A DNA stretch of 51,566 nt from an uncultured Clostridia bacterium (GTDB lineage Bacteria; Bacillota; Clostridia; Oscillospirales; Acutalibacteraceae). Below are positions 41,562-49,520 of the stretch, piece after piece. The translations under genes were made by a program, and so were the position numbers. Position 1 is the first letter of the stretch, and every line of letters begins with the position of its first letter. The notes below the pieces were generated by a model. The model was not told where the DNA came from, searched no databases, and saw only the letters and a list, made by a program, of their open reading frames with translations. Where the stretch lies: contig CANRMJ010000007.1 in assembly GCA_947631705.1 (NCBI GenBank), forward strand, positions 1 through 51,566. The letters run 5' to 3'.

Positions 41562-42292
41562 ACGGCATAATTGTTTACAATGAGGATGAAGCAAATCGAA
41601 ACGCGTTTGCCGTGCGCAAATTCCGCGAAAATCTCGGTGTTTCGCTTGTTACGGCGGAAAATCTTGATTATTCATTAAATCCCGATTTCGTTATAAACAG
41701 AACTAATAACGCCGAAATCGCGCGGGCTTTTGAAAAAAAGGGTATCCGTGTTTTTAATCCGTCAGGACTGACGGCTGTTGCAAACAACAAGCAGAAATGT
41801 TATTATTTTATGCGCCGAAACGGTATTGAGATCATGCCTGTTGATTACAGGGGACTGCCCGTTGTTATAAAGCCGGCGGGCGGAAAGGGCGGAGAGGGCG
41901 TTTGCCTTGTTGAAAGCGGAAAGGTTTCGTTTAAAAAGGGCTTTGTTTATCAAAAGCCGGCAAGCGATTTGGGGAAAGACCTCAGAGTGTGGCTGATAGG
42001 CAAAAGAATTGTTGCCGCAATTCTAAGAGAAAGCAAAAGCGATTTTCGCGCCAATTTCTGCCTCGGTGGCACCGCCTCGGTTTACACCCTTTCAAATGAA
42101 GAAAAAAGCCTTGTTATGAAAATAGCAAGCCTTCTTGATTTTGATTATATCGGTATAGATTTTGTTTTTAACAACGGAAAAATCGTTTTCAACGAAATAG
42201 AGGATTCCGTTGGAGCGAGAACGGTTTATTCTCTTACCGATATTGATATAATAAAAGAATACTGTGAATATATTAAAACAGAATTATATTAA
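41558..42292 (+). CDS. RimK-like ATP-grasp ligase, second of a tandem pair
   Basis: 244 residues, a diverged paralogue of the preceding protein. Shared blocks are LPVVIKPAGGKGGEGVCL (Lys and glycine loop), DLGKDLRVWLIGKRI and ESKSDFRANFCLGG. The metal-binding end reads IVFNEIEDSVGARTVY, where E-x-N of classical ATP-grasps becomes E-I-E-D, as in some Firmicutes relatives. Start ATG overlaps the upstream stop by four bases, implying balanced synthesis of both proteins. They may act in sequence or as a heteromer on one substrate. Downstream, feoB follows after about 100 bases. Confidence 0.75.
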   Translation: MNGIIVYNEDEANRNAFAVRKFRENLGVSLVTAENLDYSLNPDFVINRTNNAEIARAFEKKGIRVFNPSGLTAVANNKQKCYYFMRRNGIEIMPVDYRGLPVVIKPAGGKGGEGVCLVESGKVSFKKGFVYQKPASDLGKDLRVWLIGKRIVAAILRESKSDFRANFCLGGTASVYTLSNEEKSLVMKIASLLDFDYIGIDFVFNNGKIVFNEIEDSVGARTVYSLTDIDIIKEYCEYIKTELY

Positions 42293-42416
42293 GAGGAGAG
42301 ATTTCCGTTTTTACCTGTCGGTTGGAGAGCCTTCCGCCGAAAGGTTTAACGACGGGCTTTTTCCCGTATTAAAAGCGGACGAGGTTATTTATGGTAAAAA
42401 TTGCACTTGCAGGTAA
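42264..42416 (+). other. Coding-like frame between ATP-grasp and feoB
   Basis: A frame from GTG 42264 to a stop at 42414-42416 bridges the gap. It reads like protein (RRDFRFYLSVGEPSAERF, then DGLFPVLKADEVIYG) with codon use like the neighbours. It overlaps both flanking genes, has no ribosome site and no ATG. It may be a small protein, a decayed gene, or chance. I do not call it as a gene. A short hairpin (ACGGG/CCCGT, about 42350-42368) also lies here. Confidence 0.25.
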
Positions 42417-44490
42417 TCCGAACTGCGGCAAAACAATGCTGTTTAACGCTCTTACGGGTTCAAATCAATATGTGGGAAACTGGGCGGGAGTTACGGTTGA
42501 GGCGAAAGAGGGCAGGCTTAAAGGCGAAAAAGACGTTATCATAGCCGATTTGCCCGGAATTTACAGCCTGTCGCCATATACTCCCGAAGAGGTAGTGGCA
42601 AGAAATTATCTTGTTAACGAGGAGCCTGACGTAATTTTAAATATTATAGACGGCACGAATCTTGAGAGAAATCTCTATCTCACTACTCAGCTTTGTGAAA
42701 TCGGAATTCCGGTAGTGATGGCAATTAATATGATTGATATTGTGAAGAGAAACGGCGATATCATAAACACGGAGGAGATAAGCGAGCATTTCGGCTGCGT
42801 TTGCTTTGAAATTTCGGCTTTGAAGGGCACGGGAGTAAAAAAATGCGCCAAAAAGGCAGTAGAGCTTGCAAGAAACAACAGAGGGATCCCGCCTATTCAT
42901 CACAGCTTTGACGACAGGGTTGAATCGGCCGTTCATTTTATTTCCGCAATATTGCCGAGCGGCACCGATATGCTCCATAAAAGATACTACGCCACAAAAA
43001 TTTTTGAGAGAGACAGCATTGTGAGCGCGGAATTTCCCGAATGTGCTTCACTTGCGGAAAGCCTTATAAAAGACATTGAAAAATATTATGACGATGACAG
43101 CGAGAGCATAATAGCCGACCAGCGATACAGATACATAACGAAATGCATAGATGAATGCCGTGTAAAAAGCGGAAAAACTCCCGTTTCTGAAAAAATAGAC
43201 AGGATTGTTACAAACAAATATCTTTCCCTGCCGATTTTCGCTGCCGTAATGTTTGGGGTTTACTATGTCTCGGTAACAACATTCGGCGGCGCTCTTTCAG
43301 ACATAATAGTTGAAAAAATATACGGAGAAAACGGTTTCTCTTTTATAGTGAGCAATCTGCTTGACGCGGTAAACTGCGCTCCGTGGCTGAAGGGACTTAT
43401 TACAGACGGAATCATTGCGGGCGTTGGCTCTGTTCTATCCTTTGTGCCGCAAATTTTCGTGCTCTTCGTGTTTCTTTCTTTCCTTGAGGACTGCGGTTAT
43501 ATGAGCCGAATCGCCTTTATTATGGATAAGCTGTTCAGAAAATTCGGTCTTTCGGGCAAAAGCTTTATACCGATTCTTGTTGGCACCGGCTGCGGAGTGC
43601 CGGGGATTATGAGCAGCCGCACGATTGAAAATGAGAGCGAACGGAGAATGACTGTTATTACAACAACGTTTATTCCGTGCGGAGCAAAGCTGCCCGTTAT
43701 ATCTCTTTTTGCGTCCTCGTTGTTCGGCGGGGCGTGGTGGGTTGCTCCAAGCGCATATTTTACGGGAATTGCGGCAATAATCACAAGCGGAATAATTCTT
43801 AAAAAAACAAAACCGTTTTACAGTAAGCCGTCTCCTTTCGTTATGGAGCTGCCTCCTTACCATATGCCCTCAGTTAAATCTGTTGCGCGTGCCACAACAG
43901 ACAGAACGCTCAGCTATATCAAAAAAGCGGGCACGGTAATACTGCTTGCCTCCTGCGCCGTGTGGTTTCTTTCAAATTTCGGCTTTTACGGCGGCAGATT
44001 CGGAATGGTTATGAATATGGATAATTCCGTGCTTGCCTATTTCGGAAACATTATAGACGTGATTTTCAGTCCGCTTGGATTCGGCACATGGCAAGCGTCT
44101 GTCGCAACTCTTTTGGGGCTTGCCGCAAAGGAGGAAATTGTCGGCGTTTTCGGCGTGCTCTACAACAGTATAGGCGAGGGCTTTAATCAGCTTTCGGGCT
44201 ATTCGTTTTTAATGTTCAATCTTCTTTGCGCCCCGTGCATAGCCGCCATGAGCGCAATACGAAAAGAGATGAACAGCGCTAAATGGACCTTTTTTGCAAT
44301 CGCATATCAATGCTCGTTTGCCTATTGCGTTTCGCTCTGCATTTATCAGACGGGGCTTGCGCTGCAAACGGGCAGAATCGGCGCGGGATTAATTTGCGCG
44401 GCGCTTATTTTCGCGTTTTTTGTGTATATGCTCTTAAAAAAACCTTATCAAATGAAATATGAGCTATTGCAAAACCGCACGCATAAATGA
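42391..44490 (+). CDS. feoB: Ferrous iron transporter FeoB
   Basis: 699 residues. The cytoplasmic N-terminal G domain has LAGNPNCGKTMLFNAL (G1), NWAGVTVEAKEG (G2), IIADLPGIYSLSPYT (G3), VVMAINMIDIVKRNG (G4 region) and EISALKGTG (G5). A helical spacer follows, then 8-10 TM segments with the paired gate motifs VGTGCGVPGIMSSRTIEN and STFIPCGAKLPVISLF-like TTFIPCGAKLPVISLF, plus GLAAKEEIVGVFG. It imports Fe(II) under GTP control, fitting an anaerobe. No feoA or feoC lies beside it. CGAGG lies 6 bases before the ATG. It is within the cluster driven from 40684. Confidence 0.95.
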   Translation: MVKIALAGNPNCGKTMLFNALTGSNQYVGNWAGVTVEAKEGRLKGEKDVIIADLPGIYSLSPYTPEEVVARNYLVNEEPDVILNIIDGTNLERNLYLTTQLCEIGIPVVMAINMIDIVKRNGDIINTEEISEHFGCVCFEISALKGTGVKKCAKKAVELARNNRGIPPIHHSFDDRVESAVHFISAILPSGTDMLHKRYYATKIFERDSIVSAEFPECASLAESLIKDIEKYYDDDSESIIADQRYRYITKCIDECRVKSGKTPVSEKIDRIVTNKYLSLPIFAAVMFGVYYVSVTTFGGALSDIIVEKIYGENGFSFIVSNLLDAVNCAPWLKGLITDGIIAGVGSVLSFVPQIFVLFVFLSFLEDCGYMSRIAFIMDKLFRKFGLSGKSFIPILVGTGCGVPGIMSSRTIENESERRMTVITTTFIPCGAKLPVISLFASSLFGGAWWVAPSAYFTGIAAIITSGIILKKTKPFYSKPSPFVMELPPYHMPSVKSVARATTDRTLSYIKKAGTVILLASCAVWFLSNFGFYGGRFGMVMNMDNSVLAYFGNIIDVIFSPLGFGTWQASVATLLGLAAKEEIVGVFGVLYNSIGEGFNQLSGYSFLMFNLLCAPCIAAMSAIRKEMNSAKWTFFAIAYQCSFAYCVSLCIYQTGLALQTGRIGAGLICAALIFAFFVYMLLKKPYQMKYELLQNRTHK

Positions 44491-44515
44491 TAAAATACAA
44501 ACGGTGAAAAAAGAT

Positions 44516-45253
44516 ATGGTTAAAATTATGATTATCGGCACGGTTGATGAGGAGAAAATTCGCTCCTTCTGCGCCGGTTTCAATGCGCGTATTGATTTTA
44601 ATATTCTCTGCGAAACCGCTGCGCAATGCGATTCGTATGACGCCGTTTTCTTTGAGGAACCGTTTGACAGAGAAATGCTGAAAAGGTGGCTCGGAAACGG
44701 TCATCTGAGAATCGCGAAAAGTGAAAAAGAACTTTTAGACGAGCTTTTGTTTTTTGCGGGAACACCCGTTCCCCTTGAAATTGAGAGAAAATTTCTTGTT
44801 GAAATGCCTGAAAAAGCATTGCTTGAAAGTGTTGAAAATTGCAGGAGCGTGCTTATAAGTCAGGTATACTGCCACGATGAAAAAGGCGATTTCCGTGTTC
44901 GCCGCCGCCAGAATGAAAACAGTGTTATTTATATCCGAACGGAAAAAATAGGTATTTCAGCAATAAAAAGAATAGAAAAAGAAACGGCTATTTCGCGCGA
45001 GGAATACGAGAAAGCCATCTGCGGCGGCAAGGTTTTATCAAAGGTGCGTTGGTGTTTTATTTTTGACGATAAATATTTTGAGCTTGATGTTTTTCCTTTC
45101 TGGCAAGACAAGGCAATACTTGAAATAGAGTTGAAAAGCGAAGACGAACAATTTACTTTTCCGAATTTTATAAAGCTGATAGGCGAGGTGACGTGGGACG
45201 CGGAATACAAAAATTCAAGCCTTGCCGAAAAATACGGAGTGATCTCCGATTGA
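44516..45253 (+). CDS. CYTH-domain protein with a shortened N-terminal ATPase-like domain
   Basis: 245 residues. From about residue 87 it is a CYTH/triphosphate-tunnel domain: PLEIERKFLVEMPEKAL (E-x-E-x-K), GDFRVRRRQNENSVIYIRTEK, AILEIELKSEDE and WDAEYKNSSLAEKY. CYTH proteins bind or cut triphosphates such as tripolyphosphate or ATP with metal. The first 85 residues recall the end of the AAA_28-type kinase domain that precedes CYTH in larger relatives, with GNGHLRIAKSEKELLDELL matching a G-N-x-H-L-x-x-I pattern. The P-loop half is missing. ATG 44516 (GGTGA 7-8 bases upstream) is preferred to the frame-opening codon at 44459, which lies inside feoB. Confidence 0.8.
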   Translation: MVKIMIIGTVDEEKIRSFCAGFNARIDFNILCETAAQCDSYDAVFFEEPFDREMLKRWLGNGHLRIAKSEKELLDELLFFAGTPVPLEIERKFLVEMPEKALLESVENCRSVLISQVYCHDEKGDFRVRRRQNENSVIYIRTEKIGISAIKRIEKETAISREEYEKAICGGKVLSKVRWCFIFDDKYFELDVFPFWQDKAILEIELKSEDEQFTFPNFIKLIGEVTWDAEYKNSSLAEKYGVISD

Positions 45254-45272
45254 GTATGAACAAGTAAAGAAT

Positions 45273-46385
45273 ATGAAAAGTATAAATAAAATTGAAAGCA
45301 GAAAATACGGAATTGATTTACTGAGAATAATCTCGATGATGATGATAGTTACGCTTCACGTTTTGAGAAACGGCGGAATTATAAAAGGCACCGAGGCTTT
45401 AAGCCCTCAGTTCACTGTGGCATGGATTCTTGATTGCGCGTGCATGGCTTCCGTTAACTGTTATGCTCTTATAAGCGGATATGTTGGCGTCGGCAGAAAG
45501 CCCAAGTATCACAAGCTGGCGCTTTTGTGGATCCAAGTTGTGTTTTATTCACTTATAATTACGGCCGTGTTCAGCATTTCCCATGCGGCGGCGATTACAG
45601 ACGACAACTATATCAATGCCGTGTTACCGATTTCAAAAAATCAGTATTGGTATTTCACGGCTTATTTCTGCCTTTTTTTGTTAATGCCGTTTTTAAACGC
45701 AATGCTCAACGCGCTTGATAAAAAGGCGCTCAAAGCGCTTGCGGCAATAATAACGGTGATGTTCTCCGTGCTGCCGATAATTTCAATGAAAGATATATTT
45801 TATGTTGAAAAGGGCTATTCATTTTTGTGGATTTCAGTTTTGTATCTGCTGGGCGGGATAACAAAAAGGCTTTATAGAGAGGGCAGCGCAAATAATCTGT
45901 TAATGTTTTTCTGCTTTCTTGCCGGCACTGCCGCGGCGTTTGCCTTTTATTATAACGATGTTAAAACGCATTTCAACGGAGTTTCCGAATTGCTCACATA
46001 CTATAATTCGCCCGCGATACTTCTCAGCGGCTATTCACTTTTTATAATTTCAATTAATTTAAACATTAAATCGCGCGCGGCAATAAATATAATAAAAACT
46101 CTTTCGCCGCTCACATTCGGCGTTTACATAATCCAAACAAATCCTTTGATATTTAGATATCTGTTAAAAAATTATTTTGAAGATTATGCGTTGCTCTCGC
46201 CGTTTCTTTTTACAGTGAAAATAATTTTTGCGGTAATTGTAATTTATTTGATATGTTCGGGTATAGATTTCATACGGCTTTGCCTGTTTAGGCTTATCCG
46301 CCTGCCGCAAGGGCTTCGCAATTTAGAAAATAAAATCACCGTTAAACTCAGCAAGAGCGAGGTGGAGATGTCTGAGAAAGTATAA
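45273..46385 (+). CDS. Acyltransferase family 3 membrane protein
   Basis: 370 residues with about 10 TM segments. The acyltransferase-3 signature is near the N-terminus: YGIDLLRIISMMMIVTLHVL, whose His is the usual catalytic residue. It is followed by ISGYVGVGRKPKYHKLALLW and later NQYWYFTAYFCLFLLMPFLN. These enzymes move acetyl or other acyl groups from a cytoplasmic donor to wall polysaccharides or surface glycans. There is no C-terminal SGNH domain as in OatA. It lies 19 bases after the CYTH gene in the same transcript, with only a weak ribosome site. The acceptor is unknown. Confidence 0.85.
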   Translation: MKSINKIESRKYGIDLLRIISMMMIVTLHVLRNGGIIKGTEALSPQFTVAWILDCACMASVNCYALISGYVGVGRKPKYHKLALLWIQVVFYSLIITAVFSISHAAAITDDNYINAVLPISKNQYWYFTAYFCLFLLMPFLNAMLNALDKKALKALAAIITVMFSVLPIISMKDIFYVEKGYSFLWISVLYLLGGITKRLYREGSANNLLMFFCFLAGTAAAFAFYYNDVKTHFNGVSELLTYYNSPAILLSGYSLFIISINLNIKSRAAINIIKTLSPLTFGVYIIQTNPLIFRYLLKNYFEDYALLSPFLFTVKIIFAVIVIYLICSGIDFIRLCLFRLIRLPQGLRNLENKITVKLSKSEVEMSEKV

Positions 46386-48039
46386 TTATTATGATGATGA
46401 GATTACCGAAAACGCGTTCGACAGAGCGTTTTACAGCCTCCTTGCCAAAATCCGCAAGCTTTTGATTAAGGCAAAGGATTATGCCGTTTATGCGCTTTAT
46501 CTTTTGCTTAACGCCGTTAAGGCTTTATTGATAAAATTTAATATCCCGATTTCTCATATACAGCGGCAGCTTCCCGCGCCCGAAAGGGAAGAAAGCAAAT
46601 CAAGCGGGGCGGATGAGGCAGAACGCGTCAGAGTTGTTTCGCCAAAGGCTGTTGCGGGAGTGATGTTTGTTTTTTCCGTTATCATCTGTATAGGCATTAT
46701 TGCAGGCAGAATGAGCTCCGCAAACAGCAGGATAGAGAGGTATTATGCAGACGCGGGCGTTGTTTGCACCAATATTATAAATGAATACGGGAGCTGCAAA
46801 ATTGAAGCGGCAGACAGATATTTAAACAATAATCTTTGGCGCTTTACGGGTCTTTCGTATGCCCGCCAAATTGATTTTAACAGAGACGGAGACGACGAAC
46901 TCATCGTTGCTTATAACGACAGCGGCGATTACAGCGTTGAAATCTGGGGCTATGACGGCGGCGATTTTGTTAAACTTTACTCCGAAAACGCGAATTCATT
47001 GGGCTCTAATGATTCGGCGGGCGATTGGATAACGATTCTTCACCGCTCCGGCAAATATTATATCGGAAAAATCACCGATGAAGAAAACGGCATAATGGGC
47101 TTTTTGCAGTTAAGGGGCAAAAAATTCAAGGAAACGGATATCACCTGTGAATATGACGCGATAAACGATATTTACGCCGTTGAGGGCCGCCTTAACACAA
47201 CCGATTTTGAAACGATAAAGCTTTCGCATATATCAGCGTCTAAAGCGGAGAAAATTCAAAACACGGTGCTTTCAAATCTCGATATGTTCAACGCGGGGGA
47301 ATCAAATGTAGAGGCTCCTCCCCAAACGGAGGAGGATTTGAAGAAAGACGCGTACCTCGCCGTGATAGAAAAGCATAACGAAACATACGGCGAGGCGGAA
47401 TACGTTTCCGATTCCGGATTGTGCTATGCGGCGGGAACCGCGGTTGTTGATCTTATAGACTTTAATGCAGACGGAAATGATGAGCTGCTCATAATAAGCC
47501 GGAGAAATAAAAACGTTTCACGCGATGATGAAAACGGCGAATGGGTTATGGTTAAAGAGCCCGAATACTATATGGAAATTTATGCTTGGAATGGAACATC
47601 GGCAAATGTGATTTATGAAAATGAGGGGCTGTCATCTTATCAAAACAAGGGAAACAGCGAAACTTTTTATATTTTGCAAAATGACGGCGGAAAGGTCAAC
47701 GTTTGCACAAATTCCTATGTTTACGGCAATCGCTCAAGTTTGCAAAAGGCATCGAGCCGCATAATTAAAATGAATTCCGAGGGCGCCTTTGAAACGTCTT
47801 ATCTTGCGGTTATAACAAATAACTACGGCTATTCAACCTACACGATAGACGGCGAACGCGTTTATCGCAGCGAATTCAAAAAGAGCGGCTATGCCGTTCC
47901 GTATTTCTGCAATGAGGATGATTACAACAAAAGCGAATTCACCGTAACGTTTCTTCAGGGCAGAGCAGGTATGGCAGGCGACATACGCTCCGTAGTAACA
48001 AAAACGCAAAATACGATTAAAAGAATTAAATCACATTAA
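46372..48039 (+). CDS. Membrane protein with FG-GAP/VCBS-like calcium motifs
   Basis: About 525-555 residues. A cytoplasmic, basic N-terminal part leads into one TM segment (AVAGVMFVFSVIICIGIIAG, ending about 85-115 depending on start). Outside are two copies of a Ca-binding-like motif, IDFNRDGDDELIVAY and IDFNADGNDELLIIS (D-x-N-x-D-G-x-D-E-L), each followed by a strand-rich region as in FG-GAP/VCBS blades. The frame is open well upstream of TTG 46462. A CTG at 46372, 4-5 bases after AGGTGGAG, gives MRKYNYYDDEITENAF and overlaps the acyltransferase stop; I favour it. Function unknown, perhaps an extracellular sensor or binding protein. A terminator follows. Confidence 0.65.
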   Translation: MRKYNYYDDEITENAFDRAFYSLLAKIRKLLIKAKDYAVYALYLLLNAVKALLIKFNIPISHIQRQLPAPEREESKSSGADEAERVRVVSPKAVAGVMFVFSVIICIGIIAGRMSSANSRIERYYADAGVVCTNIINEYGSCKIEAADRYLNNNLWRFTGLSYARQIDFNRDGDDELIVAYNDSGDYSVEIWGYDGGDFVKLYSENANSLGSNDSAGDWITILHRSGKYYIGKITDEENGIMGFLQLRGKKFKETDITCEYDAINDIYAVEGRLNTTDFETIKLSHISASKAEKIQNTVLSNLDMFNAGESNVEAPPQTEEDLKKDAYLAVIEKHNETYGEAEYVSDSGLCYAAGTAVVDLIDFNADGNDELLIISRRNKNVSRDDENGEWVMVKEPEYYMEIYAWNGTSANVIYENEGLSSYQNKGNSETFYILQNDGGKVNVCTNSYVYGNRSSLQKASSRIIKMNSEGAFETSYLAVITNNYGYSTYTIDGERVYRSEFKKSGYAVPYFCNEDDYNKSEFTVTFLQGRAGMAGDIRSVVTKTQNTIKRIKSH

Positions 48040-48139
48040 AAAAGAACCCTTCTTGCACAAACTGAAATGAACCTATTGTCAGACATTTAATCGAGGGCAC
48101 AGCCCGTTTCGGTGGGAGATTATGATTCCCGCTGGAAGA

Positions 48140-48182
48140 AAAAGGTGTTTCCCACCGCATATAGAGGTGGGGAACACCTTTT
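48140..48182 (+). terminator. Terminator of the ATP-grasp/feoB cluster
   Basis: 17-bp stem with one G-T pair: 48140-48156 with 48166-48182, loop of 9, ending TTTT. It lies about 100 bases after the last gene. The stretch 48040-48139 between holds a smaller GGGA/TCCC hairpin and nothing else recognised. Confidence 0.75.
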
Positions 48183-48253
48183 CAAATGTTATTTCTGTTG
48201 TCTGATTTTCGGGGCGCATTTAAAGCAAGTCGGGTTCTTTTATGCGTTTTTGC

Positions 48254-48835
48254 CTATTTTATAACCTTGCCGATCGTGTTCGGAGCCATACCTGCGGCGT
48301 TTGCCTCGTCCGTATCAATGTGCATTGCAAGGGCGTAGCTGTTTGAAACTCTCACAACAACGTCGCCGAAAACAAGATTTCTGCCGTTTGAGGACGGAAT
48401 TTCAACGGAAACGATTTCGCCGTTTTCAATTCCCATCCTTTTTGCGTCTGCAACGGTTGCGTGTATATGGCGCTTCGCGGCGATAACGCCCTCCGAAACT
48501 TCAATTTCTCCCGCGGGACCTACGAGTTTGCACGCGCCGGAGCCCGCGATATCTCCGCTCTCTCTAACGGGAGCCGCAACGCCGATTGAGCGGGCGTCTG
48601 TTAACGAAATCTCGATTTGAGTGTTTTTTCTTACGGGGCCGAGCACCGAAACGGCAGGGAATTCTCCCTTAGAGCCTATAACGCGCACTCTTTCCTCACA
48701 GGCAAACTGACCGGGCTGTGAAAGCTCCTTTTTTACCGTTAGCTCGTGACCCGCTCCGAAAAGCGTTTCAAGGTCACTCTGTGAGAGGTGAACATGGCGA
48801 GCCGATATTTCTACCAATACTTCATCGTTTTTCAT
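48254..48835 (-). CDS. pduL: PduL-type phosphate acyltransferase
   Basis: 193 residues, the usual length for PduL. It swaps CoA for phosphate on acetyl- or propanoyl-CoA, yielding an acyl phosphate for ATP synthesis by acetate kinase. The two-barrel fold has zinc-binding His residues in EISARHVHLSQSDLE and AAKRHIHATVADAKRMG. Other family parts are VRVIGSKGEFPAVSVLGPVR and MHIDTDEANAAGM. No N-terminal encapsulation helix or shell genes are visible, so it is probably a free cytosolic enzyme replacing Pta. It has its own promoter region, divergent from the uracil-DNA glycosylase gene. Acyl chain preference cannot be told. Confidence 0.9.
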   Translation of the reverse strand: MKNDEVLVEISARHVHLSQSDLETLFGAGHELTVKKELSQPGQFACEERVRVIGSKGEFPAVSVLGPVRKNTQIEISLTDARSIGVAAPVRESGDIAGSGACKLVGPAGEIEVSEGVIAAKRHIHATVADAKRMGIENGEIVSVEIPSSNGRNLVFGDVVVRVSNSYALAMHIDTDEANAAGMAPNTIGKVIK

Positions 48836-48932
48836 ATGTAATCTCCTTAAATAATTATTTCCGATATATTTTATACCTGTTTTGATTGTTTTTCAATACA
48901 TAATTTGATATACTTGTATTCGGTGATGAAAA

Positions 48933-49496
48933 ATGACTTTAAACGAGTTAAAAGAGAAGTGCGAGGGATGCACAAGGTGCGAACTTTGCGGCGGAAGAAC
49001 AAATCTTGTTTTCGGATGCGGAAAAGAGGACGCCGATATTATGCTTATAGGCGAAGGACCGGGAGAAAACGAGGACTTGCAGGGACTTCCTTTTGTGGGA
49101 AGAAGCGGGCAGCTGCTTGATAAATTTCTTGCCGCTGTTGATCTCAACAGAAATAAAAACGTGTATATCGCGAATATGGTCAAATGCCGCCCTCCGAAAA
49201 ATCGCGATCCAAAACCTGAGGAGCAGGACACCTGCATTTACTGGCTGAGGGAGCAGTTTAAAATAATAAGACCGAAAATCATTGTTTGTGTGGGAAGAAT
49301 TTCGGCTCAAAAACTTATAAGCCCCGATTTCAGAGTAACCAAGGAGCATGGGTTGTTTATTGAAAAAAACGGCGTTCTGATGATGGGCACATATCACCCC
49401 GCGGCAATTCTCAGAAATCCTAACAACAAAGAAGAAGCTTTTAAAGATTGGCTTGCTCTAAGGGAAAAAATCAAAGAACTTGATTTAAATGTGTGA
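48933..49496 (+). CDS. Uracil-DNA glycosylase, family 4
   Basis: 187 residues. It removes uracil from DNA. Four Cys ligands for a 4Fe-4S cluster are at about 10/13 (KCEGCTRCELC), 85 (NMVKCRPPKN) and 101 (EEQDTCIYWL), the family-4 spacing. The active-site motif is IGEGPGENEDLQGLPFVG and the C-terminal uracil/DNA motif is GTYHPAAILRNP, with the catalytic His region. Start ATG 48933 follows GGTGATG at 4-5 bases. The next gene begins 24 bases later, so it may share its transcript. Confidence 0.93.
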   Translation: MTLNELKEKCEGCTRCELCGGRTNLVFGCGKEDADIMLIGEGPGENEDLQGLPFVGRSGQLLDKFLAAVDLNRNKNVYIANMVKCRPPKNRDPKPEEQDTCIYWLREQFKIIRPKIIVCVGRISAQKLISPDFRVTKEHGLFIEKNGVLMMGTYHPAAILRNPNNKEEAFKDWLALREKIKELDLNV

Positions 49497-49520
49497 CACG
49501 GACTTTTGAAAGGAGCATAT

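Noticed and set aside
40977..41594. 205-codon minus-strand frame across the two ATP-grasp genes
   Set aside because: Antisense to two coupled genes with clear motifs, with no ribosome site.
42293..42390. Metal-sensing riboswitch before feoB
   Set aside because: Short GC-rich hairpins are present, but I could not match them to the NiCo, Mg or other known metal riboswitch consensus. The gap also carries a coding-like frame.
43435..43863. 142-codon minus-strand frame within feoB
   Set aside because: Arg/Asn-rich shadow of the FeoB membrane domain.
48054..48182. T-box leader
   Set aside because: GGTGG-like bases occur, but there is no stem I specifier, no T-box core sequence and no downstream aminoacyl-tRNA or amino-acid gene on that strand.
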